Source of the DNA: an uncultured Eggerthellaceae bacterium
Lineage (GTDB): Bacteria; Actinomycetota; Coriobacteriia; Coriobacteriales; Eggerthellaceae
Length of the DNA: 37,870 nucleotides
Direction of reading: 5' to 3'
NCBI GenBank assembly: GCA_947565915.1
Contig: CANOHY010000020.1
Span: 1-37,870 of the forward strand
Part shown: one piece after another, positions 16,169 through 23,552 of the stretch
Layout: each line of letters begins with the position of its first letter
Position numbering within the stretch: position 1 is the stretch's first letter
Made by a program: the position numbers and the translations under genes
The notes under the pieces: model-generated
Database searches by the model: none
The model's input: only the letters and a program-made list of their open reading frames with translations
What the model was told of the DNA's origin: nothing

Positions 16169-16248
16169 CTGAGCGGATGGAAGCGCAGCTCTTCGCGCTT
16201 GGCTTCGCACTAAAGCGCTGCTCAGAACCACGCTTCCATCCGCGTCAG
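16169..16248. terminator. Bidirectional terminator-like inverted repeat
   Basis: Between the convergent rarA and arsenic genes, CTGA plus GCGGATGGAAGCG (16169-16185) is mirrored by CGCTTCCATCCGC (16231-16243) plus TCAG with one bulged base. The 45-base interior can itself pair (AAGCGC/GCGCTT). There is no U-run. It is likely to stop both transcripts. Confidence 0.5.
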
Positions 16249-16270
16249 ACTCAGCATGCATCGACCAGCC

Positions 16271-18307
16271 TCACACCAGCGAGCCGCCGCAGCTGGAGCC
16301 GAAACCGGCTGCGCAGCTGTAGCACATGGGGTTCGTCTTCACCTGGCGCACGGGAAGCTGACCTGAAGCCATGTCGAAGATGGTGGCGTCACGCCCCTCG
16401 AATTCGATTGGCAGCCCCAGCACATGGTTGGGCTCGCAGTCGTAAAGGCGTCCATCGAAGTCGACCGACACCTGGTCGAGGCACATCATGCGCGTCACTG
16501 CCATGGCATTGAAGTTGTCGGCCAAAAGCCCCAGGTAGTCGTCGAACATGCCCGCATCCAGCAAGTCCTGGGCGAAACGGCCCAAGGCCCAATTGTTGAA
16601 CGCATAGAGGTTGTTGAACACGACTCCTTGATCGCGCTCGAGGATCTTGTGGTAGGCAGCCTCTATCATGTCCTGCGGAAGCGGCAGGAATGGGCCCGTT
16701 ACGTTGTACACCAAGTCCAGCACCAGGGCTGGGTCGGTACCATAGCCCTTCGCGTTCAGCTGCTTGATGGAGGCGATGGTCTTGTCGAAGACGCCCGACC
16801 CGCGCTGCTCGTCAGTCGATTTCGGATCGTAGAACGGCAGAGATGCAACCACCTTCACGCCATTGTTCGCGAACACGTCCAGGAAATGCTCGTATTCGGG
16901 CTGTTGTTCCAACGTGAGGTTGGTGCGCACGATCACCTGACCCAGTTTGGCCGCTTCACCAACGAACCACTCCAGATGCGGATTTAGCTCCGGGCTTCCG
17001 CCTGTGATGTCCATCACTTTGAAGCCCCCGGCCGCGAAAGCCGCCAAGCATGCCTCCATCACCTCACGCGACATCATCTCGTAGCGGCGCGGCGTGCACT
17101 CGAGGTAGCAGTGACGGCACGCCAGATTGCAGCGGTAGGTTACGTTCACCTGCATCGTTTCCTGATGTTGGCGCGTTTGCAGCAACGTGGGCTGGCCCAC
17201 GCGCTCCTCGAATGTCACGTACCCAGCGCGCTCGTAGGCATCTTCCAAAAGCGCCAAATCCACCTCGCGCTTGCCCTGGCGCACTTCCAACGCCTGCTGG
17301 GCGCGCTCGGCGTCGAATGCCCCACGATGCAGCCTCGACTCGCTCACCTCGAAGTACTTCCCATAGCGCGACGCCTTCAGCATGCGCGCCGTGTTACCGC
17401 TCACCGCCACCGGCTTGCCCTTGATAAAGCGCTGGTCAACGCTGAAGTCGAAGTAGCGCGGCATCTCGGGCATGCCGCCCAAATAGGTGGCGCGCTGACC
17501 GTAGTCCTCTTCGGTGCGCTCGAGGCCGTCGCATTTGATGGCGCGTATGGTGCGCGAGCGGAAGCTGGTGAAGCCAACGCGCGTTTCGATGGCGAGGTCG
17601 CCCACATAGAGCGGGTCGTCCACCGTCCACACGAAATGCGGCCAACCAACGCCCTCCATCAGCGCGCGGAAGTCTTCCAGGTACGTTGCGCCACCAAGGC
17701 ACTCGCTATGCAGGACGGGGTCGTCGCGCAGCTCTTGGGGCAAGCGGCGTGACGCATACACATCGCTGAAATACAGCTCGCCGCCGTGTTTGAGCACGCG
17801 GTAAATCTCGGACATCACCAGATCCTTGAAAGGCGAGAGGTTCACCACGCAATTGGAGACCACCAGGTCGATGGATTCGTCCTCGATGCCAACCGCACGC
17901 AAGTCCTCGATGTAGCCCAAGCGGAACTCCACGTTCGAGCTCTCGAAGTCGAAGCGCTCTGCTTGCTCCTGCTGGTGACGCTGGGCAACCTCTAGCTGCT
18001 CGGGCGTCATGTCAATGCCAATCACCTTGCCCGTAGGTCCCACCAGCTTAGAGAGCACATACACGTCACGGCCGGTGCCGCACCCGAGGTCCAGCACAGT
18101 TGCGCCTTCGAGCGCTGGAGGAATGGGAGAGCCGCACCCATAGAAACGCGCGATGACCTCATCGGCAATCAGGGGAATGACGTCCAGCACGTACTTGGGA
18201 GGCGGCACAGACTCGCAATGCGGCGCATCGGTGCCCAAGTCATCGGATGCCGCAAGCGTGCGCCCGTAGTATTCGCGCACCTGGTCGTGAGTTGTTGTCA
18301 GTTCCAT
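16271..18307 (-). CDS. Arsenite methyltransferase - radical SAM arsenosugar synthase fusion (ArsM-ArsS)
   Basis: A 678-aa two-enzyme protein. Residues 1-340: ArsM-type methyltransferase with SAM motif VLDLGCGTGRD and the three As(III)-binding Cys regions FYGCGSP (C58), SNCVVNLS (C153) and SECLGG (C203). Residues 385-678: radical SAM ArsS with CNLACRHC (C393, C397, C400 for the 4Fe-4S cluster), TGGSPELNP, and the C-terminal DUF3641 part ending CYSCAAGFGSSCGGSLV. Known separately, ArsM methylates arsenite to dimethylarsenite, and ArsS joins a 5'-deoxyadenosyl group to it, the first step to arsenosugars. All key residues are present, so the fusion could do both steps. AGGGAGA precedes ATG 18307. 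A large palindrome spans its promoter region. Confidence 0.9.
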   Translation of the reverse strand: MELTTTHDQVREYYGRTLAASDDLGTDAPHCESVPPPKYVLDVIPLIADEVIARFYGCGSPIPPALEGATVLDLGCGTGRDVYVLSKLVGPTGKVIGIDMTPEQLEVAQRHQQEQAERFDFESSNVEFRLGYIEDLRAVGIEDESIDLVVSNCVVNLSPFKDLVMSEIYRVLKHGGELYFSDVYASRRLPQELRDDPVLHSECLGGATYLEDFRALMEGVGWPHFVWTVDDPLYVGDLAIETRVGFTSFRSRTIRAIKCDGLERTEEDYGQRATYLGGMPEMPRYFDFSVDQRFIKGKPVAVSGNTARMLKASRYGKYFEVSESRLHRGAFDAERAQQALEVRQGKREVDLALLEDAYERAGYVTFEERVGQPTLLQTRQHQETMQVNVTYRCNLACRHCYLECTPRRYEMMSREVMEACLAAFAAGGFKVMDITGGSPELNPHLEWFVGEAAKLGQVIVRTNLTLEQQPEYEHFLDVFANNGVKVVASLPFYDPKSTDEQRGSGVFDKTIASIKQLNAKGYGTDPALVLDLVYNVTGPFLPLPQDMIEAAYHKILERDQGVVFNNLYAFNNWALGRFAQDLLDAGMFDDYLGLLADNFNAMAVTRMMCLDQVSVDFDGRLYDCEPNHVLGLPIEFEGRDATIFDMASGQLPVRQVKTNPMCYSCAAGFGSSCGGSLV

Positions 18308-18371
18308 CTGCTCTCCCTAACGCACAAAACGCGGGCGCCGCAACAGATTGCGCCTCGCGCCTTTCCTGAAT

Positions 18372-18502
18372 CGATTGCTTCGAGACGCCCGAGGGCTTCG
18401 AGGCCGATTCTGCAGGTCAAGAAATCTGCAATAGAATAAGTCATTGCAGATTTCGCCGACCGAAGCCAAGGCAAGAAGCTTTCGGTCGTCTCGAAGCAAT
18501 CG
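18372..18502. repeat. 131-bp imperfect palindrome upstream of the arsenic gene
   Basis: The outer arms 18372-18387 and 18487-18502 are a perfect 16-bp inverted pair. The inner arms GAAATCTGCAAT (18421-18432) and ATTGCAGATTTC (18443-18454) are perfect over 12 bp around a 10-base centre. Between them the halves still match in blocks (CCGA, GCTTC). It begins 2 bases beyond the GTPase gene stop. On the minus strand the right half forms a hairpin (CGACCGAA / TTCGGTCG) that could end the GTPase transcript. The centre includes TATTCT, a possible -10 for the arsenic gene, so the inner palindrome is a candidate operator. Confidence 0.75.
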
Positions 18503-18503
18503 C

Positions 18504-19643
18504 TTAGTACCGCGAGGCGCGACCGCCGTTGCGGCGCCCTTCGTCCGCGAACCCGAAGCACTCGGTGAAGATGACATTGCATTTCAAGTTGTATTTTCGC
18601 TTGATAGCGTCCATGGCATCTTCCACTATTTCGCCGAACGCCTCCGATTCGCACGTCGCACGCGCATTCACGATGATTGCCATGGCCGTATAGTCGCGCT
18701 GCAGCTTGCGCTCGAACTCGAGGTCGTAATCAACGCCCACGATGGAGCACTTCACGAAGTCACCGTCTTCGCCTGCCGCGAACAGCTTCAGGTGCGGCAC
18801 GTTGCGGCGCGCCTCAATCAGCCCATCGCGAATGCCCTCCATCAAATCTTCCACCACGGCGTTGAAGTCGATGTTGCGCTCATCGCGCTCCTTTGCGAAG
18901 AAGCGGCGGTTGTACCAGCACATCTGCGCTTCGGCAGCATCGAATTCCTCGGAGTCGAGACCAAGGTCGCGCGGCTCGGCCGTTGCCTCGTGCGACAGCA
19001 CGTAATCAACCAGCTCGGGAATGCCCTCGCCCGTGCGCGCGCTTATGGCCATCACGGGAACGTCGGGGTAAGCGCGGCGAATGAACTCCAGGTCGGCTTC
19101 ACGCTCCTCGTCGTCGATAAGGTCCACCTTGTTCAGCACGATGAGGTCGGCTTCCAGAAGCTGGGCGTTCAGCAAGAAGCGCACCTCCTCGGGCAGATGG
19201 ATGTTGCGGCGCGCATCGCCCGGCAGCATCATGCGCAGGCGCATGGGGTCAACCAAGCACGTGAGCGGCAGCAGGTCGAACTGGCCGGGGTACTCGTCCT
19301 TCAAGGTGAGATACACGTGGTCGAGCGCACCGACGCCAGCACCCGGAATGTCCGACATCACTAGGTTGGCGCCCGCATTCGCCAGGCGCGTGATGGCCGT
19401 GACCAAATCTTCAGTCACATAGCAGATGCAATCACCTGCTATCTCGGCGATGTCTACGTCTGCAGTCCGCGTAAAGTCGGCATCCACCAGGTTCTTCGCG
19501 CCGAGGTCGTTGGCAATGATGGCTGCATGGCCTTCCTGACCCTGCTCCCTCAAGCGCGCGTTGATGTTGCGCGCCATGGATATCATGGTGGTGGTCTTCC
19601 CCGATCCGAGAAAGCCGCTGACTATCATGTACTTGGTGGCCAT
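18504..19643 (-). CDS. CobW/P47K-type P-loop GTPase (COG0523)
   Basis: A 379-aa protein. GFLGSGKTT (residues 10-18) is the P-loop, SDIPGAGVG stands for Walker B, and NKVDLIDD is the G4 guanine motif. AISARTGEGIPELVDYVL resembles the G5 region of HypB and UreG. The CxCC metal motif of COG0523 metallochaperones is altered to CICY in GDCICYVTEDL. The C-terminal 130 residues, with FNAVVEDLMEGIRDGL and YTAMAIIVNARATCES, are not part of the classic CobW C-domain. Such GTPases load metals or serve corrinoid enzymes; the client here is unknown. AAGGAG precedes ATG 19643. It lies upstream of the arsenic fusion gene but is separated by the palindrome. Confidence 0.82.
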   Translation of the reverse strand: MATKYMIVSGFLGSGKTTTMISMARNINARLREQGQEGHAAIIANDLGAKNLVDADFTRTADVDIAEIAGDCICYVTEDLVTAITRLANAGANLVMSDIPGAGVGALDHVYLTLKDEYPGQFDLLPLTCLVDPMRLRMMLPGDARRNIHLPEEVRFLLNAQLLEADLIVLNKVDLIDDEEREADLEFIRRAYPDVPVMAISARTGEGIPELVDYVLSHEATAEPRDLGLDSEEFDAAEAQMCWYNRRFFAKERDERNIDFNAVVEDLMEGIRDGLIEARRNVPHLKLFAAGEDGDFVKCSIVGVDYDLEFERKLQRDYTAMAIIVNARATCESEAFGEIVEDAMDAIKRKYNLKCNVIFTECFGFADEGRRNGGRASRY

Positions 19644-19738
19644 AACTCGTTCTCCTTGCACAACAGCCTGCTGGCACGCACGACGTTTTGCCAACGCGCG
19701 CAGAGATTGCGTGCGCTCACTTTAGCACGTTTTAGTCA

Positions 19739-19753
19739 ACTATTCGACATAGT
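19739..19753. promoter_or_regulatory. Short palindrome upstream of the GTPase gene
   Basis: ACTAT (19739-19743) and ATAGT (19749-19753) flank TCGAC within a larger partial symmetry (TAGTC..., ...AGTCTA). On the minus strand it lies just before TAAAGT (19726-19721), a possible -10, so it could be an operator. The rest of the 228-base gap holds only a wide GGCGGTT/AACCGCC pairing (19819-19867) after galU that may act as its terminator. Confidence 0.3.
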
Positions 19754-19871
19754 CTAATGAACTACACGGTGCTTGGCAGCGAGTTTTCGCCCTCGCCCGC
19801 CTCAACTCGACTGCTTACAACCGCCGCCAGCTTGCTGCGGATGACTCGCACTTGAGATGTGGCGGTTTTGG

Positions 19872-20684
19872 TTAGCTTTGGTGCTGCTTCCACAGAATGT
19901 TGTTGGTCTCCAACCAGCTCTCGATGGTGCCCGTATCGAAGCCGTCGGTTGGATCGATCACCAGCGCATACATCTCCTCTTCAGCCAGCACAGCCTCCAG
20001 AGCATCGGTGAGCTGAATCTCGCCACCCACGCCCGGCTTCACATCGGCCAGCAGCTCCATCACGCGCGGGGACAGCAGGTAACGGCCGAATATGGCAAGG
20101 TCGCTGGGCGCATCCTCGGGCGCAGGCTTTTCCACCATGAAGTCGATCTTCCAAACGTCATCGGCCACTTGGTTACCAGCAATCACGCCGAAGCGCTTCA
20201 CTTCCTCGTGCGGAACCGGCATGACCGCTATCACGCTTGCGCCACCATGTTGCTCTGAAACGGCGCGCATGCGCGGGAGCATCTTGTTGTCGGGCACCAG
20301 CACATCGCCCAGAAGCACGTAGAACGGCTCGCCATCCATCTTCTCGGCCGCGCAGCGCACGGCATGGCCCAACCCGAGTGCTTCGTCCTGATACACATAG
20401 CTCACGTTCATGTTGCCCACACGCTCCACCTCGTTGGCGTAGGCATCCTTGCCGCGCTCGCGCAACAGCGCCACCAGCTCAGGGTCGGGCGCGAAATGGT
20501 CCTCGATCGCCTTCTTCGAGCGGCTATTGATGATGATTACCTCATCGGCACCACTCGCTAATCCCTCTTCGACCACGTATTGGATGGCAGGCCGATCGAC
20601 CACCAGCAGCATTTCCTTGGGTTGGGCCTTCGTTGCGGGCAGGAAACGCGTGCCAAGCCCTGCAGCGGGAATGAGTGCCTTCAT
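19872..20684 (-). CDS. galU: UTP--glucose-1-phosphate uridylyltransferase
   Basis: A 270-aa nucleotidyltransferase that makes UDP-glucose for glycan and envelope synthesis. The N-terminal signature AAGLGTRFLPATKAQPKEML binds the nucleotide. Also present are VVEEGLASGADEVIIINSR, EALGLGHAVRCA, LLGDVLV, VEKPAPEDAPSDLAIFGRYLL and GEIQLTDALEA, all typical of GalU/HasC. The length is close to the usual 280-300. AAAGGA precedes ATG 20684. It is monocistronic and divergent from veg, with a -10 at 20763-20758. Confidence 0.95.
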   Translation of the reverse strand: MKALIPAAGLGTRFLPATKAQPKEMLLVVDRPAIQYVVEEGLASGADEVIIINSRSKKAIEDHFAPDPELVALLRERGKDAYANEVERVGNMNVSYVYQDEALGLGHAVRCAAEKMDGEPFYVLLGDVLVPDNKMLPRMRAVSEQHGGASVIAVMPVPHEEVKRFGVIAGNQVADDVWKIDFMVEKPAPEDAPSDLAIFGRYLLSPRVMELLADVKPGVGGEIQLTDALEAVLAEEEMYALVIDPTDGFDTGTIESWLETNNILWKQHQS

Positions 20685-20757
20685 AGATATCCTTTCGACT
20701 GCCTCTGGCCGTTACGTCATGCACGGGCCCAAGAAGCCCGAATGCCTTTGCTATCGA

Positions 20758-20763
20758 ATTATA
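20758..20763 (-). promoter_or_regulatory. -10 element of galU
   Basis: Perfect TATAAT (20763-20758) on the minus strand, 74 bases before the ATG. The leader between holds a small hairpin (CGGGC/GCCCG). The -35 is poor. The rest of the 329-base galU-veg gap shows only the veg promoter. Confidence 0.45.
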
Positions 20764-20943
20764 CGTGTTTGCAGCCACGACGCCGAAGCCACGCACCCAA
20801 CTGCGACGAACAGCCTGCTGCCCAATCCCGATGCGGCGCGTGGACGATCCTGAATTATTCTCGAGTACGCATATCTTCACATAAACTGCATAGCCTTTCA
20901 CCCGTCACAACCGGCCGAATGGGTAGAAATCGCTATTTGAAGT

Positions 20944-20952
20944 TGCTAGAAT
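20944..20952 (+). promoter_or_regulatory. Extended -10 promoter of veg
   Basis: TGCTAGAAT gives an extended TG motif and a -10 of TAGAAT (5 of 6), 62 bases before ATG 21014. Confidence 0.4.
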
Positions 20953-21013
20953 ATCGTCCGATTTCGCACAGCTGTTGAGTTTTGGAAACACCACGAAGGG
21001 AACTTGAACCACC

Positions 21014-21349
21014 ATGGACTTAGCGCAACAGGCACGACTGATTGATTCCATCCACGATACGCTCGACGATTTCGTCGGCCAGCAAATTCGCGTCCGCGCG
21101 AACATGGGCCGCTCGAAGATCGTAGAGAGCACCGGGACGTTGACTCAAGTCCATCCTCGCCTCTTCATCATGGAGATGGACCGTAAGCGGGGCCGCACGG
21201 CACGCCAATCCTATCAGTACGTGGACGTGCTCACCGGAACCGTTGAGCTCTCGCACGGCGGCGAGCCCATCTTCGAACCGTTCGTAATCGACACCGATAA
21301 CGAACTGGCACCTCTGCCCGAGGGCGAGATGCCCCTTATGAACGCCTAA
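21014..21349 (+). CDS. veg: Veg family protein (DUF1021)
   Basis: A 111-aa protein. The core VGQQIRVRANMGRSKIVESTGTL, HPRLFIMEMD, RQSYQYVDVLTGTVEL matches Veg of Bacillus subtilis and relatives (ANGGRRK, SYSYTDVLT). Those are small proteins of about 85-90 aa thought to adopt an SH3-like beta fold. Veg in B. subtilis influences biofilm gene expression; the molecular role is open. This copy has about 20 extra residues at the C-terminus (FEPFVIDTDNELAPLPEGEM), rich in acidic residues. The ribosome site (AAGGGAAC) is rather far from ATG 21014. Confidence 0.85.
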   Translation: MDLAQQARLIDSIHDTLDDFVGQQIRVRANMGRSKIVESTGTLTQVHPRLFIMEMDRKRGRTARQSYQYVDVLTGTVELSHGGEPIFEPFVIDTDNELAPLPEGEMPLMNA

Positions 21350-21396
21350 GGTACGAAACCGCAGCAGTTGCGCGCTCACGGCGCAAGCCAGCCGCC

Positions 21397-21425
21397 TTGA
21401 CAAAGTGCACGGCTGCTTTCAGAAT
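21397..21425 (+). promoter_or_regulatory. Promoter of tRNA-Ala with overlapping palindrome
   Basis: Perfect TTGACA (21397-21402), 17-base spacer, CAGAAT (21420-21425), 40 bases before the tRNA. A 10-bp perfect inverted repeat, GTGCACGGCT (21405-21414) and AGCCGTGCAC (21427-21436), brackets the -10. A second hairpin, GCGCC/GGCGC, lies in the leader just after it. Confidence 0.55.
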
Positions 21426-21465
21426 GAGCCGTGCACAAAAAGCGCCTCACTAGGCGCACACATAT

Positions 21466-21541
21466 GGGGATGTAGCTCAGCTGGGAGAGCGCCACGTTCG
21501 CAACGTGGAAGTCGTGGGTTCAAGTCCCATCATCTCCACCA
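21466..21541 (+). tRNA. tRNA-Ala (anticodon CGC)
   Basis: A 76-base cloverleaf with encoded CCA. Acceptor GGGGATG pairs with CATCTCC and includes the G3-U70 pair that marks alanine tRNAs. The D arm is GCTC...GAGC. The anticodon stem CCACG/CGTGG encloses TTCGCAA, giving anticodon CGC for codon GCG. The T arm is GTGGG-TTCAAGT-CCCAT. An intrinsic terminator follows. Confidence 0.95.
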
Positions 21542-21549
21542 TACAATCC

Positions 21550-21580
21550 AAAGGCCTTGAGACCGCCTCGAGGCCTTTTT
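21550..21580 (+). terminator. Intrinsic terminator of tRNA-Ala
   Basis: AAAGGCCTTGAG (21550-21561), loop ACCGC, CTCGAGGCCTTT (21567-21578), then more T. A 12-bp stem with one wobble pair and a T-run; one of the clearest terminators in the window. Confidence 0.9.
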
Positions 21581-21661
21581 CGTATCCCCCACGCCCTCTT
21601 GGCCTCCCTGCGCCCCTCTTGGCCTCCCTGCCCCACGAAATGCTGAGGGATAGCGCAAAGG

Positions 21662-22279
21662 TTAGATGCGTGTCGCGGCTGTAATGCGAATGGCGTCGAC
21701 ATCGATGCAGACCTCGCCGCTGTAGCCTTCCCAATTCTTCACTTGATAGTCGTAATAGCTGCCGCGCGCATCGTCGAAGGCAGACATGATGGCCATTATC
21801 GTGCCACCATGGGCAACGATGGCCAAGCGCTCGGTAGCGCTGTCGCGCGCATCCCGCACAACGCGCCGAAACGCCCGCACGGTGCGCTCGACGAACTGGC
21901 CATACGATTCCCCTTGGGGGCAGCATGCCGCAGAACCCGCGTCCAACCACGCTGAATAGAGCGGGGCCAGGTCGCCATCTGCCATGATCTCATCGTAGGT
22001 CTTTCCCTCGAACAGGCCGAAATCCATTTCGCGAAAATCGCCGATCGACAGCGGATGGATTGCGGGAAAGAGCACGAGCGCCGACTGCTGCGCACGAGCA
22101 AGGGGCGAGCAGTAGACCTTCACGTCGTCGACGGCGTCGCCAAACAACTCTTGCAGCTTTTGCGCTGCATGGCGCCCAGCCTCGCGGCCTTCCGCGCAAA
22201 GCGGCTCATCGATGTGCCCGACATAGCGGCGCTCCATGTTTCCTTGCGTTTGGCCATGCCTGACAAGAATCAACTGCAT
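21662..22279 (-). CDS. cobC: Histidine phosphatase, probable alpha-ribazole phosphatase (CobC)
   Basis: A 205-aa phosphoglycerate-mutase fold enzyme. The catalytic LVRHGQT at the N-terminus holds the phospho-His, YCSPLARAQQSA and FREMDFGLFEGKTYDEI are typical of CobC/PhoE, and VAHGGTI holds the second His. As the last gene of the salvage operon, after cobS and a cobU-like gene, it fits removal of the 5'-phosphate from alpha-ribazole phosphate or adenosylcobalamin phosphate. The start is ambiguous: ATG 22279 has GAGGG upstream and gives the usual N-terminus, while ATG 22309 overlaps the previous stop as ATGA and would add ten residues. Confidence 0.85.
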   Translation of the reverse strand: MQLILVRHGQTQGNMERRYVGHIDEPLCAEGREAGRHAAQKLQELFGDAVDDVKVYCSPLARAQQSALVLFPAIHPLSIGDFREMDFGLFEGKTYDEIMADGDLAPLYSAWLDAGSAACCPQGESYGQFVERTVRAFRRVVRDARDSATERLAIVAHGGTIMAIMSAFDDARGSYYDYQVKNWEGYSGEVCIDVDAIRITAATRI

Positions 22280-22305
22280 GGCGGCATCGCCCTCTGCGCG
22301 CCACG

Positions 22306-22749
22306 TCATTTGAGCACCAGGGGAATGCCGCACACCGTGCGCACGACGCTTTCGGCTTGCCCGGCGAGAAGGACGCACAGCTCCCCGGTCTGCTCGCGTG
22401 CGCATCGGTCGAGTCGGTCGACCGGCACGATGCCATTGCCCACCTCGCAGCAGATGACAACCTCCTTTTGGGCGAGCTCGCGTGCTAAATCGCGCACGAC
22501 CGAAGGCTCTTCGCGCGCGATTCCGGTCGCACAAGCGGTTGTGTCTTCACCTGCGCAAACGCTCGCATCTTCACCTGCGCCCCCAGCCGACGCAAAGGCC
22601 GCCGCAAGAGTGCGCCTCACCATGTCCTGGACGTTGTACACCACCGGACGGTCGTCCAAAACCGCATCGGCCATGTCGCTTTCGCCATAGCCAAGCGAGC
22701 GCGCATAGGTTCGCTTGCCGGAATGGCACCCTCCCACGATTAGCAGCAT
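22306..22749 (-). CDS. CobU-like P-loop protein (short, second copy)
   Basis: A 147-aa relative of the bifunctional adenosylcobinamide kinase/guanylyltransferase. It keeps the P-loop GGCHSGKRTYARSL, the strand VVICCEVGNGIVPVDRLDR (NEVG.GIVP in CobU) and the C-terminal CGIPLVLK. It lacks the His-containing HR...W.T.E segment on which CobU is guanylylated. It may therefore only be a kinase, or a partner of the longer CobU three genes upstream. The start ATG 22749 overlaps the cobS stop by 10 bases; an Ala/Cys-rich stretch (AAFASAGGAGEDASVCAGEDTT is split here as residues ~50-72) is low complexity. Confidence 0.72.
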   Translation of the reverse strand: MLLIVGGCHSGKRTYARSLGYGESDMADAVLDDRPVVYNVQDMVRRTLAAAFASAGGAGEDASVCAGEDTTACATGIAREEPSVVRDLARELAQKEVVICCEVGNGIVPVDRLDRCAREQTGELCVLLAGQAESVVRTVCGIPLVLK

Positions 22750-23552
22750 ATCGCCATCACCTTCAACGCAACAACAAGGCAGATCAGCATCGCAAGGTCG
22801 CACATCTGGATGATCGCTCCGGCAATGTCGCCGCTCATGCCCCCGAATTTCCTTCGCGCAAAGGGGAAGGCGCACAGAAACAGCACCAGCGCTCCCGCCA
22901 GCATGACAAGCGCGGGAATCGGCTGCGCCCAGATCATGAGCGCAGCCACAGCAGCGAACATGACCGCGAGGATGCCAAGCGAGGCCGTTTTCCCACCGCC
23001 CTCAGCCGATTTCTGGAAGCTGGAGAGCATCCCCTCCTCCTTCGAGCGCGTGCCGATGAGCGATGCGGCTCCACCCGCAATGCGGCTGACCACCGGTATG
23101 CAGCACAGCAGCACCACCGCGGGCCAGTCGCCTGGAAGCGCGATGGGGACCTCGCTGCAAAAGCCGAGATAGGCAATGAGGTAGACCCCCGCGCCGATGA
23201 TGGCGAAGGCGCCGACATGCGGGTCTTTGAGAATCTCCCTGCGACGCTCGGGCGGCGAGTTGCTGGCAAGCGCATCGACGACATCGCAGAGCCCATCCAA
23301 GTGAATGCCGCCTGAGACCAGCAACGGAATCACCGTGATGCCGGCAGCCCGCACGAGCATGCCGAAATGCAGGAGGCCGCAAAGCCAACACCAGAGCGCA
23401 AGCAGCGCGCCCACAACGATGCCGACCAGCGGAAGCGCGGCCAAAAGATAGCGCATGTTGCGGTTATCCCAGGGAAGAAGCGGAGCGGGAAGCCGCGAAA
23501 ACGTGGTGAACGCCAGCGCGACGGAGCGGAAATACACGGCTATCTCGCTCAT
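22740..23552 (-). CDS. cobS: Adenosylcobinamide-GDP ribazoletransferase (cobalamin synthase)
   Basis: A 270-aa integral membrane enzyme that joins adenosylcobinamide-GDP and alpha-ribazole to give cobalamin. The signature GGIHLDGLCDVVDAL is the metal- and nucleotide-binding motif, followed by DPHVGAFAIIG. It has about seven hydrophobic segments. FSRLPAPLLPW near the N-terminus corresponds to the FTR.P motif of the family. ATG 23552 overlaps the stop of the upstream cobU by 4 bases (ATGA), and its own stop overlaps the next gene, so translation is coupled through cobU-cobS-cobU-like. Confidence 0.94.
   Translation of the reverse strand: MSEIAVYFRSVALAFTTFSRLPAPLLPWDNRNMRYLLAALPLVGIVVGALLALWCWLCGLLHFGMLVRAAGITVIPLLVSGGIHLDGLCDVVDALASNSPPERRREILKDPHVGAFAIIGAGVYLIAYLGFCSEVPIALPGDWPAVVLLCCIPVVSRIAGGAASLIGTRSKEEGMLSSFQKSAEGGGKTASLGILAVMFAAVAALMIWAQPIPALVMLAGALVLFLCAFPFARRKFGGMSGDIAGAIIQMCDLAMLICLVVALKVMAICC

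Noticed and set aside
21477..21950. Frame containing ETTSTL-like peptide over the tRNA
   Set aside because: This is the well-known false protein read from a tRNA and its terminator.
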